A stretch of DNA of 51,645 nt from Nannocystaceae bacterium. Its GTDB lineage: Bacteria > Myxococcota_A > Polyangia > Nannocystales > Nannocystaceae. This document shows positions 8,797 to 20,141 of the stretch, piece by piece (within the stretch, counting starts at the first letter, position 1; each line of letters starts with the position of its first letter). The notes beneath the pieces were generated by a model that had not been told where the DNA came from, ran no database searches, and saw only the letters and a list, made by a program, of their open reading frames with translations. The stretch is taken from positions 1 through 51,645 of the forward strand of contig JAIBBS010000041.1 in the NCBI GenBank assembly GCA_019694555.1. The letters run 5' to 3'. A program made the translations under genes and the position numbers.

Positions 8797-10388
8797 GCGA
8801 GCGTCGCCGTTGGACGCCGTCGCGCGGACACTCCGGCGGCGTCCTGGTCGTCGAGGACGACGAGCTCGTCGGCAACGCGTTGCTGCACATGCTGCGACAC
8901 GCGGGCTTCGAGGCCTCGCTCGCGTCGAGCGTCGACGGTGCGCTGGCAACGTTCGACACCACGCCCATCGACGTGGTCGTGACCGACCTGCAGATGCCCG
9001 GCGGCAGCGGGCTCGATCTGCTCAAGGCGCTCGAGGGCCGCGACCCGCTGGTGCCCGTCATCATCGTGACCGGCGACATGAGCCTGCAGCCCGCGACTGC
9101 GGCGGTGCGCGAGCACGCGTTCGACTACCTGACCAAGCCGGTGTCGCGCGATGTGCTGCTGGGCACGGTCGCGCGCGCGATCGATTCGCGGCGCGCGACC
9201 CAGGCGCGGGTCAACGCCGAGCAGCGGTTGCAGGAGGAGCACCGCCAGCTCGCGATCCGACACCAGCGCACGGCCATGCTGCTGTCGGTGCTCTACAACC
9301 GCGCGGTCGAAGGCATCATCGTGCTCGACGCGCAGGGGCGCTTGGTCGACGCCAGCGACAGCTTCGTCGCGCTGGTCGGGCGGCCGCTGTACGAGCTGCT
9401 CGACGCGGACATCGGCGAGCTGTTCGATCTGCACCCGACCGAAGGTGACATCCAGTCGCGCGTGGTCGAGCTCGCAGCCGCGCCGCTGTCGCGCGGCCAC
9501 TGGCGCGGCGAGATGACGGTCCGCGCGGCGCGGGGCCGCCGTCTGCCGGCGCGCGTGAGCCTGTCGGTGTGCGAGGTGCCCAGCGTGGACGCCGGCTCCG
9601 AGCAGACGCGCTACGTGATGGCGCTGCTGTACTACGAGACCGCGCACGAGGAGATGAGCCGGCAGCTGCAGCAGGCCGATCGACTCGCGACGATGGGCTT
9701 GCTCGCCGGCAGCGCCGCGCACGAGATCCGCAACGAGCTCGGACCGCTGCTGGGCTACCTGACGATGCTCGAGCAGGGCAACTTCGAGGTCGCGGCCGCG
9801 GACATGATCAAGGTCATGCGCGACAGCGTGCGCCGGGTGCAGGAGCACATCGAGCAGATCCTCGCGCCGCTCAAGCCGCGCGTGCGCACCCGCGGCGCGG
9901 TCTCGATGCGCGACGTCATCGAGGGCATCTTGACGCTGCTTCGTCGCGCCGGGCGACTGCGGCGCATGCGGCTCGATCTCGACGTGCCCGAGGAGGACGT
10001 CATCGTGCACGCGGACAAGACCGAGGTGCACCAGATCGGCCTCAACCTGCTGACCAACGCGATCGACGCGCTCGGCGACGGCGGCGGTGGCGACCGCGGC
10101 ACCGTGCACGTGAAGCTGTTCTACGACGGGTCCTACGGCGTCCTGCGCGTGCAGGACTCCGGCGCGGGCATCCCCGATCACCTGCGCGCCCGCGTGTTCG
10201 AGCCGTTCTTCACCACCAAGGGCAGCGGCGGCACCGGCCTGGGCCTTCCGGTGGTGCTCGACATCGTGCGCAGCCTCAGCGGTCGCGTCGCGCTCGACTC
10301 GCCGACCGACGGCGGCACCATCGTGACCGTCGCGCTGCCGCGCTATCAGCCCGGCGGCGAGACGCGCGAGACCCAAGCCATCACCTGA
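8793..10388 (+). CDS. Hybrid signalling protein: receiver - PAS - histidine kinase
   Basis: 531 residues from a GTG that overlaps the previous stop. Residues ~16-130 form a CheY-like receiver: acidic pocket EDD, phosphoacceptor Asp about 65 in VVVTDLQMPG, then VTGD and the YLTKPV lysine. A coiled linker leads to a PAS domain (~165-280, IIVLDAQGRLVDASDSFVAL). The C-terminal kinase has an H-box (SAAHEIRNELGPLLGYL), an N-box (QIGLNLLTNAIDAL), G1 (DSGAGIP), the F-box FEPFFTTKG and G2 (GTGLGLPV). There are no transmembrane segments, so it is a cytoplasmic sensor. The N-terminal receiver suggests its kinase is controlled by, or passes phosphate through, a partner such as the upstream degenerate kinase. 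Confidence 0.9.
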   Translation: MSERRRWTPSRGHSGGVLVVEDDELVGNALLHMLRHAGFEASLASSVDGALATFDTTPIDVVVTDLQMPGGSGLDLLKALEGRDPLVPVIIVTGDMSLQPATAAVREHAFDYLTKPVSRDVLLGTVARAIDSRRATQARVNAEQRLQEEHRQLAIRHQRTAMLLSVLYNRAVEGIIVLDAQGRLVDASDSFVALVGRPLYELLDADIGELFDLHPTEGDIQSRVVELAAAPLSRGHWRGEMTVRAARGRRLPARVSLSVCEVPSVDAGSEQTRYVMALLYYETAHEEMSRQLQQADRLATMGLLAGSAAHEIRNELGPLLGYLTMLEQGNFEVAAADMIKVMRDSVRRVQEHIEQILAPLKPRVRTRGAVSMRDVIEGILTLLRRAGRLRRMRLDLDVPEEDVIVHADKTEVHQIGLNLLTNAIDALGDGGGGDRGTVHVKLFYDGSYGVLRVQDSGAGIPDHLRARVFEPFFTTKGSGGTGLGLPVVLDIVRSLSGRVALDSPTDGGTIVTVALPRYQPGGETRETQAIT

Positions 10389-10442
10389 CGCGCAGGTCGC
10401 TCGCGCCGCGCGGTGCGGTTGCACGCGCGTCGCGGCCGTGCG

Positions 10443-10448
10443 TACTCT
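10443..10448 (+). promoter_or_regulatory. Candidate -10 hexamer (TACTCT)
   Basis: Ends 11 nt before the ATG at 10460, repeating the near-leaderless geometry seen at uvrB and other genes. Confidence 0.35.
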
Positions 10449-10459
10449 GCCGGCCGCGC

Positions 10460-11227
10460 ATGGTCAGCCTGGGTCTGTCGCTGTCGGGAGAGAACGCGCG
10501 CGCGGGAGCACCGGACCCGCGCGTCGCCATCGTGCTGCTCGAGCGGACGCTGTTCGAGCCACCGCGACTGGCCGCGATGCAGCGGTGGGCCGGCGCGATC
10601 CGGCGGCGCTTCCCGCAGGCGGAGCTGGTGCCGTACGTGTGGCACTGGATCTCGCATGCGCGCGAGGACGGACTGCGCACGCGCGCCGCGAGACGGCCCG
10701 CGGGGGCCGATCACGAGCTCGGCGCGTTGCTGGCCTCGGAGGCCGCGACGCAGGCGTGGGAGATCACGCGGCTGTGCGTGCAAGCCACCGGCAGCACGCG
10801 CGTCGTGCTGCGCACCGGCACCTCGCTGACGCCCGGTGCGCTCGGTCGCAAGCGCCTGCGCGCGTTCGTCGAGGCGCGGCGTGCCGAGGGCCTGGGCGTG
10901 ATCTGGGAGCCCGAAGGGCTGTGGGAGAGCGAGACGGCGCGGGAGCTCGCGCGCGAGCTCGACATCACGCTGCTGTGCCCGGCGTTCGAGGGCGGCCGGC
11001 CGCGCTACGAACGGGCGGGCGACGACGTGCTCGTGGCGCGCGACGTGTGGCTGCGGGCCGACGGCGCGGGCGCATCGCGTCGCATCGACGCCGGCGCGAT
11101 CGATGCGCTCGCGATGCACATCGACGCTGCGCCCGACACCACCGTGGTCTTCACCGGTCCACGCGCGCTGCAGCACCTGGGCGCGCTGCATGCCCAGCTC
11201 GATCCGTCGCTGCTCGAGGCGACCTGA
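10460..11227 (+). CDS. DUF72-like hypothetical protein
   Basis: A 255-residue soluble protein. The central part (TLTPGALGRKRLRAFVEARR, then GVIWEPEGLWESE and LDITLLCPAF) is reminiscent of DUF72/YecE proteins, TIM-barrel-like folds of unknown activity in which a strand of the type VEFR..W is conserved. The match is by eye and incomplete, since the classic EFRH signature is altered to IWEPEGLW. The N-terminal ~20 residues are polar, without a signal peptide. It stands alone between the signalling pair and the lysine-rich gene, in its own short promoter context. An unrelated fold is possible. Confidence 0.5.
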   Translation: MVSLGLSLSGENARAGAPDPRVAIVLLERTLFEPPRLAAMQRWAGAIRRRFPQAELVPYVWHWISHAREDGLRTRAARRPAGADHELGALLASEAATQAWEITRLCVQATGSTRVVLRTGTSLTPGALGRKRLRAFVEARRAEGLGVIWEPEGLWESETARELARELDITLLCPAFEGGRPRYERAGDDVLVARDVWLRADGAGASRRIDAGAIDALAMHIDAAPDTTVVFTGPRALQHLGALHAQLDPSLLEAT

Positions 11228-11335
11228 TCGGGGTCGGCGGGATTTTCCGACCGCTTAAAACACCACGCCGCCGCGGCTTCCGAGGATCGGAAACCCGCGA
11301 CGGCGCCTGCGAACAGACTCGCAGTTTGGCGCGGC

Positions 11336-11584
11336 TCAGGCCTTCGGGGCGGCCTGCTTCGCCTTGGCGGCCTTCTTCTTGCCGCCCTTCTTCTTGCCGC
11401 CCTTCTTCTTGCCGCCCTTCTTGGCAGCCTTCTTCTTGCCGCCCTTCTTGCCAGCCTTCTTGGCGGCCTTCTTCTTGCCACCCTTCTTCGCGGCCTTCTT
11501 GGCGGCCTTCTTCTTGCCACCCTTCTTGCCAGCCTTCTTCTTGCCACGCTTCGCGGGCGCCTGCTCCATATCGCCTTCAGCCAT
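11336..11584 (-). CDS. Lysine/alanine-rich histone H1-like DNA-binding protein
   Basis: An 82-residue protein starting MAEGDMEQAPAKRG and then almost entirely Lys, Ala and Gly in repeated KKGGKKKAAKKA units. Such tails resemble eukaryotic H1 C-termini and bacterial AlgP/Hc1-like proteins that bind DNA electrostatically and affect nucleoid compaction. There is no folded domain. The start is decided by an excellent ribosome binding site (GGAGGG at 11592-11597, 7 nt before the ATG). A near-consensus promoter lies 36 nt upstream of the start, so high expression is likely. The role is inferred from composition only. Confidence 0.75.
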   Translation of the reverse strand: MAEGDMEQAPAKRGKKKAGKKGGKKKAAKKAAKKGGKKKAAKKAGKKGGKKKAAKKGGKKKGGKKKGGKKKAAKAKQAAPKA

Positions 11585-11887
11585 CTTTGGACCCTCCTTC
11601 AAGGGGCAACGGTAGAAGGACCATACGGTCGGGATCGGCGCATGTCAATAACAATTAATATCTTTGTCGCCTAATTACGTGAAGGTGAGCGATCCTTTTA
11701 GGTAGGTGAGCGATCGTGATGGGTAGGTATGTGTAGGTCTCTCTACGCCATCCGAGGGGCGCAAGAGCCGCGCAACGCGTGGAAATTGCAATGCAAATTG
11801 CAACTGGAGTGTGTCTTGTCGAGCGTGCGATAGTCGCTCTCGCCCTCCTGCCCGTTCTGCGCTAAGAGCGCGGACGACCCATCGCTC
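11585..11887. other. AT-rich divergent intergenic region
   Basis: This region separates the H1-like gene from the aminopeptidase gene. It contains the H1-like promoter, an AT-rich block (11643-11675), two copies of GGTGAGCGATC (near 11685 and 11705), and a patch around 11785-11805 with repeated TTGCAA (self-complementary) that could be an operator. No coding sequence is visible. Confidence 0.6.
11620..11648 (-). promoter_or_regulatory. Near-consensus sigma70-type promoter of the H1-like gene
   Basis: On the minus strand, TTGACA (11643-11648) and TATGGT (11620-11625) are separated by exactly 17 nt. The DNA just upstream of the -35 is AT-rich (ATTAATTGTTA), like an UP element. It predicts a leader of about 30 nt ending at the strong GGAGGG ribosome binding site. 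Confidence 0.75.
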
Positions 11888-13384
<1,497 letters not shown>

Positions 13385-13408
13385 GCCCGGCCGCGATCGC
13401 GGCCAGCG

Positions 13409-13930
13409 CTAGTTCGGGTAGTTGATCTCGACGACCTTGCCGTTGCCGATCGACACCTGCACCTCGCTCGAGGTGCCGTCGCAGTCGAGGTTGCTGCGTG
13501 CGTAGCGACCCGCCCGCGGACCGCTGGTGCAGCGGATGAAGGTGTGCAGCCGCACCGGTCGACCATCGGGATCACGCGTCACGGTGTCGGCCGGCGGACC
13601 CCAGGCCATGAACACCGCGAACTCGTCGAAGCCGACCTCGACGTCGCCTGCAGCCGCGAGCTTGCGCTGCGACTCCGGCAACGCCGACCACTTCTGCCAC
13701 AGGCCCTCGCGCTCGAGGAACGCCTGACGGTCCTCGTCGCGCAGGCGCAGGAAGTCCTGTTGGTCCTGCGCGCTGTCGAGGTTGTAGTAGAAGCGACGAT
13801 CGAGCTCCGGCAGCCGCTCGGGGTTGTTGGCGCAGCCGCAGAGCAAGAGCCCTGCGATCACGCCGCTCAAGGCGGTCGCTCTCGCGAAGAACGTCCGCCC
13901 TCGAACGCCGCGCGACATGGTTCGCTGCAT
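13409..13930 (-). CDS. Predicted lipoprotein of unknown function
   Basis: 173 residues. The N-terminus has a signal sequence (FFARATALSGVIAGLLLCGC) with a plausible lipobox LCGC followed by ANN, so the mature protein should be lipid-anchored. The mature part begins with a charged helical region (QDFLRLRDEDRQAFLEREG), followed by a compact domain containing AVFMAWGPPADTV and two cysteines (IRCTSG, LDCDG). Two starts are possible, ATG 13930 (MQRTMSRG) and ATG 13918 (MSRG). I chose the longer one, which has AGGA upstream. It converges on pepA. No family is recognised. Confidence 0.6.
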   Translation of the reverse strand: MQRTMSRGVRGRTFFARATALSGVIAGLLLCGCANNPERLPELDRRFYYNLDSAQDQQDFLRLRDEDRQAFLEREGLWQKWSALPESQRKLAAAGDVEVGFDEFAVFMAWGPPADTVTRDPDGRPVRLHTFIRCTSGPRAGRYARSNLDCDGTSSEVQVSIGNGKVVEINYPN

Positions 13931-14255
13931 CGAGCGGGATGATTCCTGATGCGCACCGGCTCGGCAACTTCGCGCCGGCGGCCCGCTCGCAGCCCGCTCG
14001 CAGCCCGCGGCCCGCAGCGGCGCGCTGCGGCCCGCTGCGACGGCGCCGAGCATCGCCGCGCGCACCGGCCGACGGCATCCGCGCCACCAACAGCCTCGCT
14101 CGACTGGACATCGATCCAGCGCTGCGACAGGTTTCATGCCCGCACCAAGGCCCTGTGTGAGGCTCGCCCTCGTGAGCCAGCGAGCGCACACAGGCGCGCT
14201 GTCGCCCCGTGTGCACGATTTCCGTAATTTCCAATAGAACACTGTTTTTCGCCCG

Positions 14256-14284
14256 TTGACGCGCGACCACGCGGCGGCTATAAC
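14256..14284 (+). promoter_or_regulatory. Consensus-like promoter of the CarD-type gene
   Basis: TTGACG (14256-14261) and TATAAC (14279-14284) with exactly 17 nt between them, one of the best housekeeping-sigma promoters in the window. The upstream region is locally AT-rich. Transcription should start near 14291, leaving a leader of about 140 nt. Confidence 0.8.
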
Positions 14285-14343
14285 TCCGCGGCCTAAGTTG
14301 CCTGTCGTCTGACGCGAGGACCACTGGCGAAGCCACGACCTGC

Positions 14344-14363
14344 CCTCTCGGAACCCCGAGAGG
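14344..14363 (+). other. Perfect 8-bp stem-loop in the CarD leader
   Basis: CCTCTCGG and CCGAGAGG flank an AACC loop inside the predicted untranslated leader. It could affect mRNA stability or translation. There is no U-run after it, so it is not an obvious intrinsic terminator. Confidence 0.5.
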
Positions 14364-14430
14364 CCCCAGAAAACGAGCTTCGCAGTCGCGACCAGATTCC
14401 AACGACTTCGGTGCACGAGGAGCCACCCCC

Positions 14431-14919
14431 ATGCCTGACACGTTCGTCGTGGGCGACAAGACGGTCTACCCGGGCCATGGCGTTGCCGAAGTGACGGGAC
14501 TCCAGAACCTCCAGATCTCTGGGGCGACGATGGAGTTCTACGTGCTGCGTGTGCTCGACAACAACATGAAGGTGATGGTGCCGAAGCACAACGCTGCGGC
14601 CGTCGGCCTTCGGCGACTCGTCAGCCAAGGCGAGGTCGACGCCGTCTACGACGAGCTGCGTCGCCGCGGCGGCAAGATCTCCACCGCGACGTGGAACCGT
14701 CGCCATCGCGAGTACATGGAGAAGATCAACACCGGTTCGCTGGTGGAGATCGCCAGCGTGCTGCGCGATCTGTGCCTGCTGCGCGGTGACAAGCAGCTCT
14801 CGTCGGGCGAGCGCGAGATGCTCGAGACGGCGCGTCAGCTGCTCGTGCAGGAGCTCGCGCTGGCCAAGGGCCAGGCCGAGCACGCGGTCGCGGACGAGCT
14901 CGACGCGCTGTTCTCCTGA
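14431..14919 (+). CDS. CarD/CdnL-family transcription regulator
   Basis: 162 residues. The N-terminal ~65 residues match the CarD/CdnL RNA-polymerase-interaction domain: VGDKTVYPGHGVAEVTGLQ, then FYVLRVLDNNMKVMVP and RRLVS. The C-terminal half is helical (KISTATWNRRHREYMEKI, LVEIASVLRDLCLLR, LSSGEREMLETARQLL), as in CdnL. CdnL proteins bind the RNAP beta subunit and stabilise open complexes at rRNA and growth-related promoters, and they are essential in Myxococcus. There is no zinc or AT-hook domain, so this is CdnL-type rather than full CarD. The start has AGGAG 8 nt upstream. A strong promoter drives it. Confidence 0.9.
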   Translation: MPDTFVVGDKTVYPGHGVAEVTGLQNLQISGATMEFYVLRVLDNNMKVMVPKHNAAAVGLRRLVSQGEVDAVYDELRRRGGKISTATWNRRHREYMEKINTGSLVEIASVLRDLCLLRGDKQLSSGEREMLETARQLLVQELALAKGQAEHAVADELDALFS

Positions 14920-14938
14920 CCACCTGCGGGTGGTGGTC
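14918..14938. terminator. Possible bidirectional hairpin terminator
   Basis: GACCACC pairs with GGTGGTC across a 7-nt loop, overlapping the CarD stop codon and lying before the convergent hypothetical gene. There is no T-tract, so termination is uncertain. Confidence 0.35.
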
Positions 14939-14943
14939 GGGGC

Positions 14944-15519
14944 TCACGCGGCGACGGGCACGCCGGGTTGCGCCGTGGTGTTGCCTGCGAGCGCGCGCCA
15001 CACGATCGGCCGCTCGAGGAACAGCTCGGCGCAGGCCCGTCGTGCGGCGCGGGCATCGCCTTGCACGAACAGCTCGAGGAATCCTGGGATCTCGGTCCAG
15101 CCCGACGCCGGCTGCGCGAACGGTTGCCAGCGCACGCGCAGGCGCTGGGCGCCATCGCCGACGGTGCCCTCCCACGCGAGTCGGGCGTCGGGCAAGCGCG
15201 TGAGAAACGAACGCTCGCTCGCGACCTCCGACCACAGCAGCTCGAAGTCCTCTGCGGTCATCGTCTCGGTGCACGGGTGTGCGGCCATCGCCGGCAGGTT
15301 CACCGGCCGCACCATCAGCACGTCCTCGGGCGCGAACTTGTTGCCGTCGGATCGCATCTGCACCTGTCGGTGCACCCAACCGCGGTCGTCGACCTCGTAG
15401 ATCGTCAGCGAGACGTCGCCGTCCTCGGTGGCGAAGGTGACCCGCAGGTAGTGGAGACCGCAGGCGCTTGCAGCGTGCACCTGCGGGACATCGTCGGCGC
15501 CCGCACGCGCTTGAGCCAC
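14944..15519 (-). CDS. Hypothetical soluble protein
   Basis: About 191 residues from a GTG at 15519; the frame extends further but the added sequence is Arg/Pro-rich. The recognisable folded part starts near LHYLRVTFATEDGDVSLTIYE and continues with alternating strands and helices (DRGWVHRQVQMRSDG, EDFELLWSEVASERSFL, LAWEGTVGDGAQRLRVRW). It ends in a helical region (RAARRACAELFLE). No signal peptide or metal motif is visible. It converges on the CarD-type gene. Function unknown, and the start codon is uncertain. Confidence 0.5.
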   Translation of the reverse strand: MAQARAGADDVPQVHAASACGLHYLRVTFATEDGDVSLTIYEVDDRGWVHRQVQMRSDGNKFAPEDVLMVRPVNLPAMAAHPCTETMTAEDFELLWSEVASERSFLTRLPDARLAWEGTVGDGAQRLRVRWQPFAQPASGWTEIPGFLELFVQGDARAARRACAELFLERPIVWRALAGNTTAQPGVPVAA

Positions 15520-15669
15520 CGACGCGGCGGACGGCGCCGCGGGCCCCGCCCCGAGGCCACAGCGGCGCGGCGCGGCCCCATCGCCGCGCGAGGTGGACCG
15601 CGGACGGGACGCCGGTGCGCCGGCGCGGCAGGCGACCGGCCGCACCGGCGCGCACCGTCGCAGCCGTGC

Positions 15670-15675
15670 TATCCC
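15670..15675 (+). promoter_or_regulatory. Candidate -10 hexamer (TATCCC)
   Basis: Ends 11 nt before the ATG at 15687, in the near-leaderless geometry found repeatedly in this window. Confidence 0.3.
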
Positions 15676-15686
15676 TGGACCCGACC

Positions 15687-16172
15687 ATGCGCCCGTTGTC
15701 GCTGTGCCTCGCCCTCGCCGCCGTGAGCTGCTCGTCGTCCGGCGCCGCACCGGCGGCGCCCAAGGGGCTCGTGCCGACCTACGCGGCCATCGCCGCTGCG
15801 CTCGCGGCCGACGACGCCTCGGGTGTGCCGGGCCTGGCGAGCGAGCTGCAGCGCGAGGCCAAGGCGATGCCGGACAAGCCCGGCCTGGGCAAGGTCGCGG
15901 GCGCGGCCGCGGGATTGACCGCCGATCTGACCGCGACGCGACGCGCGTTCAAGAACGTCAGCGACGGCATGATCGAGTACATGCGCGCCGAGACCTCGAC
16001 GCAGGCGGGCTACGAGCTGGTCCACTGCCCGATGGCGTTCGAGGACAAGGGCGCGCTGTGGGTGCAGGCGACCGGCAAGATCGCCAACCCGTACTACGGC
16101 GCGTCGATGCTGCGCTGCGGCAGCAAGCTCGCGTGGGACGCGACGCTACCGAGCACCGCCACGGTGCAGTGA
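15687..16172 (+). CDS. DUF3347-like lipoprotein (putative metal-binding)
   Basis: 161 residues. The N-terminal signal ends in a lipobox-like AVSC (Cys 15). The mature part has the hallmarks of DUF3347: LAADDASGVPGLASEL, then RRAFKNVSDGMIEY, and a C-terminal CPMAFEDKGALWVQ ... IANPYYG ... MLRCG motif (Cys 114, Met 116, Cys 144). In other bacteria this domain is found in periplasmic proteins and in CusB-like adaptors linked to copper handling, where Cys/Met clusters are thought to bind metal. No efflux genes lie next to it here. It converges on gyrB with a 70-nt gap. Confidence 0.75.
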   Translation: MRPLSLCLALAAVSCSSSGAAPAAPKGLVPTYAAIAAALAADDASGVPGLASELQREAKAMPDKPGLGKVAGAAAGLTADLTATRRAFKNVSDGMIEYMRAETSTQAGYELVHCPMAFEDKGALWVQATGKIANPYYGASMLRCGSKLAWDATLPSTATVQ

Positions 16173-16242
16173 CGTCGCCGCGCCGACGCCGGCTCGCGGT
16201 CGCATCGCGACGAGCGATCGGTCGGCGTTCGCGGACGGTCGC

Positions 16243-18915
<2,673 letters not shown>

Positions 18916-18927
18916 TCAATCATTGCA

Positions 18928-18936
18928 AGTGGATAA
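18928..18936 (-). promoter_or_regulatory. DnaA-box-like 9-mer upstream of gyrB
   Basis: TTATCCACT on the minus strand differs from the TTATCCACA consensus at one position. It lies in the 207-nt recF-gyrB gap. A single isolated box may be chance or may let DnaA influence gyrB. Confidence 0.4.
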
Positions 18937-18948
18937 GGCGGTCGCGCG

Positions 18949-20136
18949 TCAGGGTTCTGCGGGCGGTCCGGCGGGCCCCGGCGTGGCTCGCACGACGCCG
19001 CGCTCGACGGCCCAGAAGCGGTGTTCGCCCGAAGGCGGCAGCCGCACGAACTCGCGTGCGGTCGTGGTGATCACGCACTGTCCGCTGACCTCTGCGAGGC
19101 GGGCGAACAGCGCCGCGGTGCGCAGCGGATCGAGCTCGCTGCCGACGTCGTCGAGCAGCAGCAGCGGCCGCGCACCGGCCTGATCGGCCAGGCCCAGCTC
19201 GGCCAGCTTGAGCGCGAGCACGATGGCGCGGGTCTGGCCCTGCGACGCGAACTCGCCCACCGGGCGGTCGTCCAGCCGCACCAGCACGTCGTCGCGGTGG
19301 GGGCCGACCGTGGTCGCACCGCGGTCGCGGTCGACGACCCGGCGCTCGCGCAGTCGCGCGGCCAGTGCACCCGCGCGCTCGGGCTCCGCCACCGTACCGA
19401 GCCTGGCCGCGTAGGACAGGCCCAGCTCGGCCGCGGCGCCCTGCGCGGGGTCGACCCCCGGGCGGCCGTGGATCGCCGCGAAGCTGGCGCGAGCGCCCGG
19501 TGCGAGCTCGTCCAGCAGCCGCTCGCGACGGGACCAGATGCGGGCGCCGACCTGGGCCAGCTGCGACTCGTACGCGTCGAGCAGCGGCTCGCGGGTCGAC
19601 GCCGTCAGCGACTCGTCGCGCAGCACGCTGTTGCGCGAACGGACCAGCCGCTCGTAGTCCTGCACGTCGGCGATGTGGGCGCGCTCGCGTGCGAACAGCA
19701 TGCGATCGAGGAACTGTCGCCGCTGCGACGGGCTCTCGCGCAGCACCGCGAGATCGTCGGGTGTGAACAGCACCGCGCGCAGCCGCCCGTAGAAGTCGAT
19801 CGCGCTGCGCACGAGCTTGCCGTCGGCGTGGGCGCTGCGACGCACACCGCTGCCGGTGCGGGCCAGCTGCACCTGCAGCGTGGTCGGCAGCGCGACCTGC
19901 TCGTCGTAGGCCTGCAGCGTGACCGAGGCGGCCGGCGCTTCGGTCTGCACCAACCACGACAGGTCGGTGGTGCGAAACGAACGCAGCGTCGCGAGCAGGT
20001 ACAGCGCCTCGAGCACGTTGGTCTTGCCCGCGCCGTTGTGGCCCCACAGCACCGTGAAGCCCTCCGCGAGCTCGAGGCGCGCGTGCTCGAGGTTGCGAAA
20101 GCGCGTGAGCTCCAGCGAGCGCAGCAGCAGCGGCAC
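18949..20136 (-). CDS. recF: DNA replication/repair protein RecF
   Basis: A 395-residue SMC-like ATPase that loads RecA at gaps together with RecO and RecR (recR is also in this window). Walker A reads GHNGAGKTNVLEALY. The signature region is near FASQGQTRAIVLALKLAEL and Walker B is LLLLDDVGSELD. The N-terminus LLLRSLELTRFRNLEHARLE is typical. The start is 5 nt after the dnaN stop, so the two genes form a transcriptional unit. The tail (TPGPAGPPAEP) is a short low-complexity extension. Confidence 0.96.
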   Translation of the reverse strand: MPLLLRSLELTRFRNLEHARLELAEGFTVLWGHNGAGKTNVLEALYLLATLRSFRTTDLSWLVQTEAPAASVTLQAYDEQVALPTTLQVQLARTGSGVRRSAHADGKLVRSAIDFYGRLRAVLFTPDDLAVLRESPSQRRQFLDRMLFARERAHIADVQDYERLVRSRNSVLRDESLTASTREPLLDAYESQLAQVGARIWSRRERLLDELAPGARASFAAIHGRPGVDPAQGAAAELGLSYAARLGTVAEPERAGALAARLRERRVVDRDRGATTVGPHRDDVLVRLDDRPVGEFASQGQTRAIVLALKLAELGLADQAGARPLLLLDDVGSELDPLRTAALFARLAEVSGQCVITTTAREFVRLPPSGEHRFWAVERGVVRATPGPAGPPAEP

Positions 20137-20141
20137 GGCGC

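Larger units (their letters stand above)
13931..14430. other. 500-bp intergenic region with hairpins upstream of the CarD-type gene
   Basis: The first ~200 bp are a GC-rich run of related CCCGC/GCAGC motifs with no convincing gene. An imperfect stem-loop spans 14152-14194 (CCTGTGTG pairs with CACACAGG, inner CTCGC with GCGAG). The CarD promoter and its leader occupy the rest. Confidence 0.6.
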
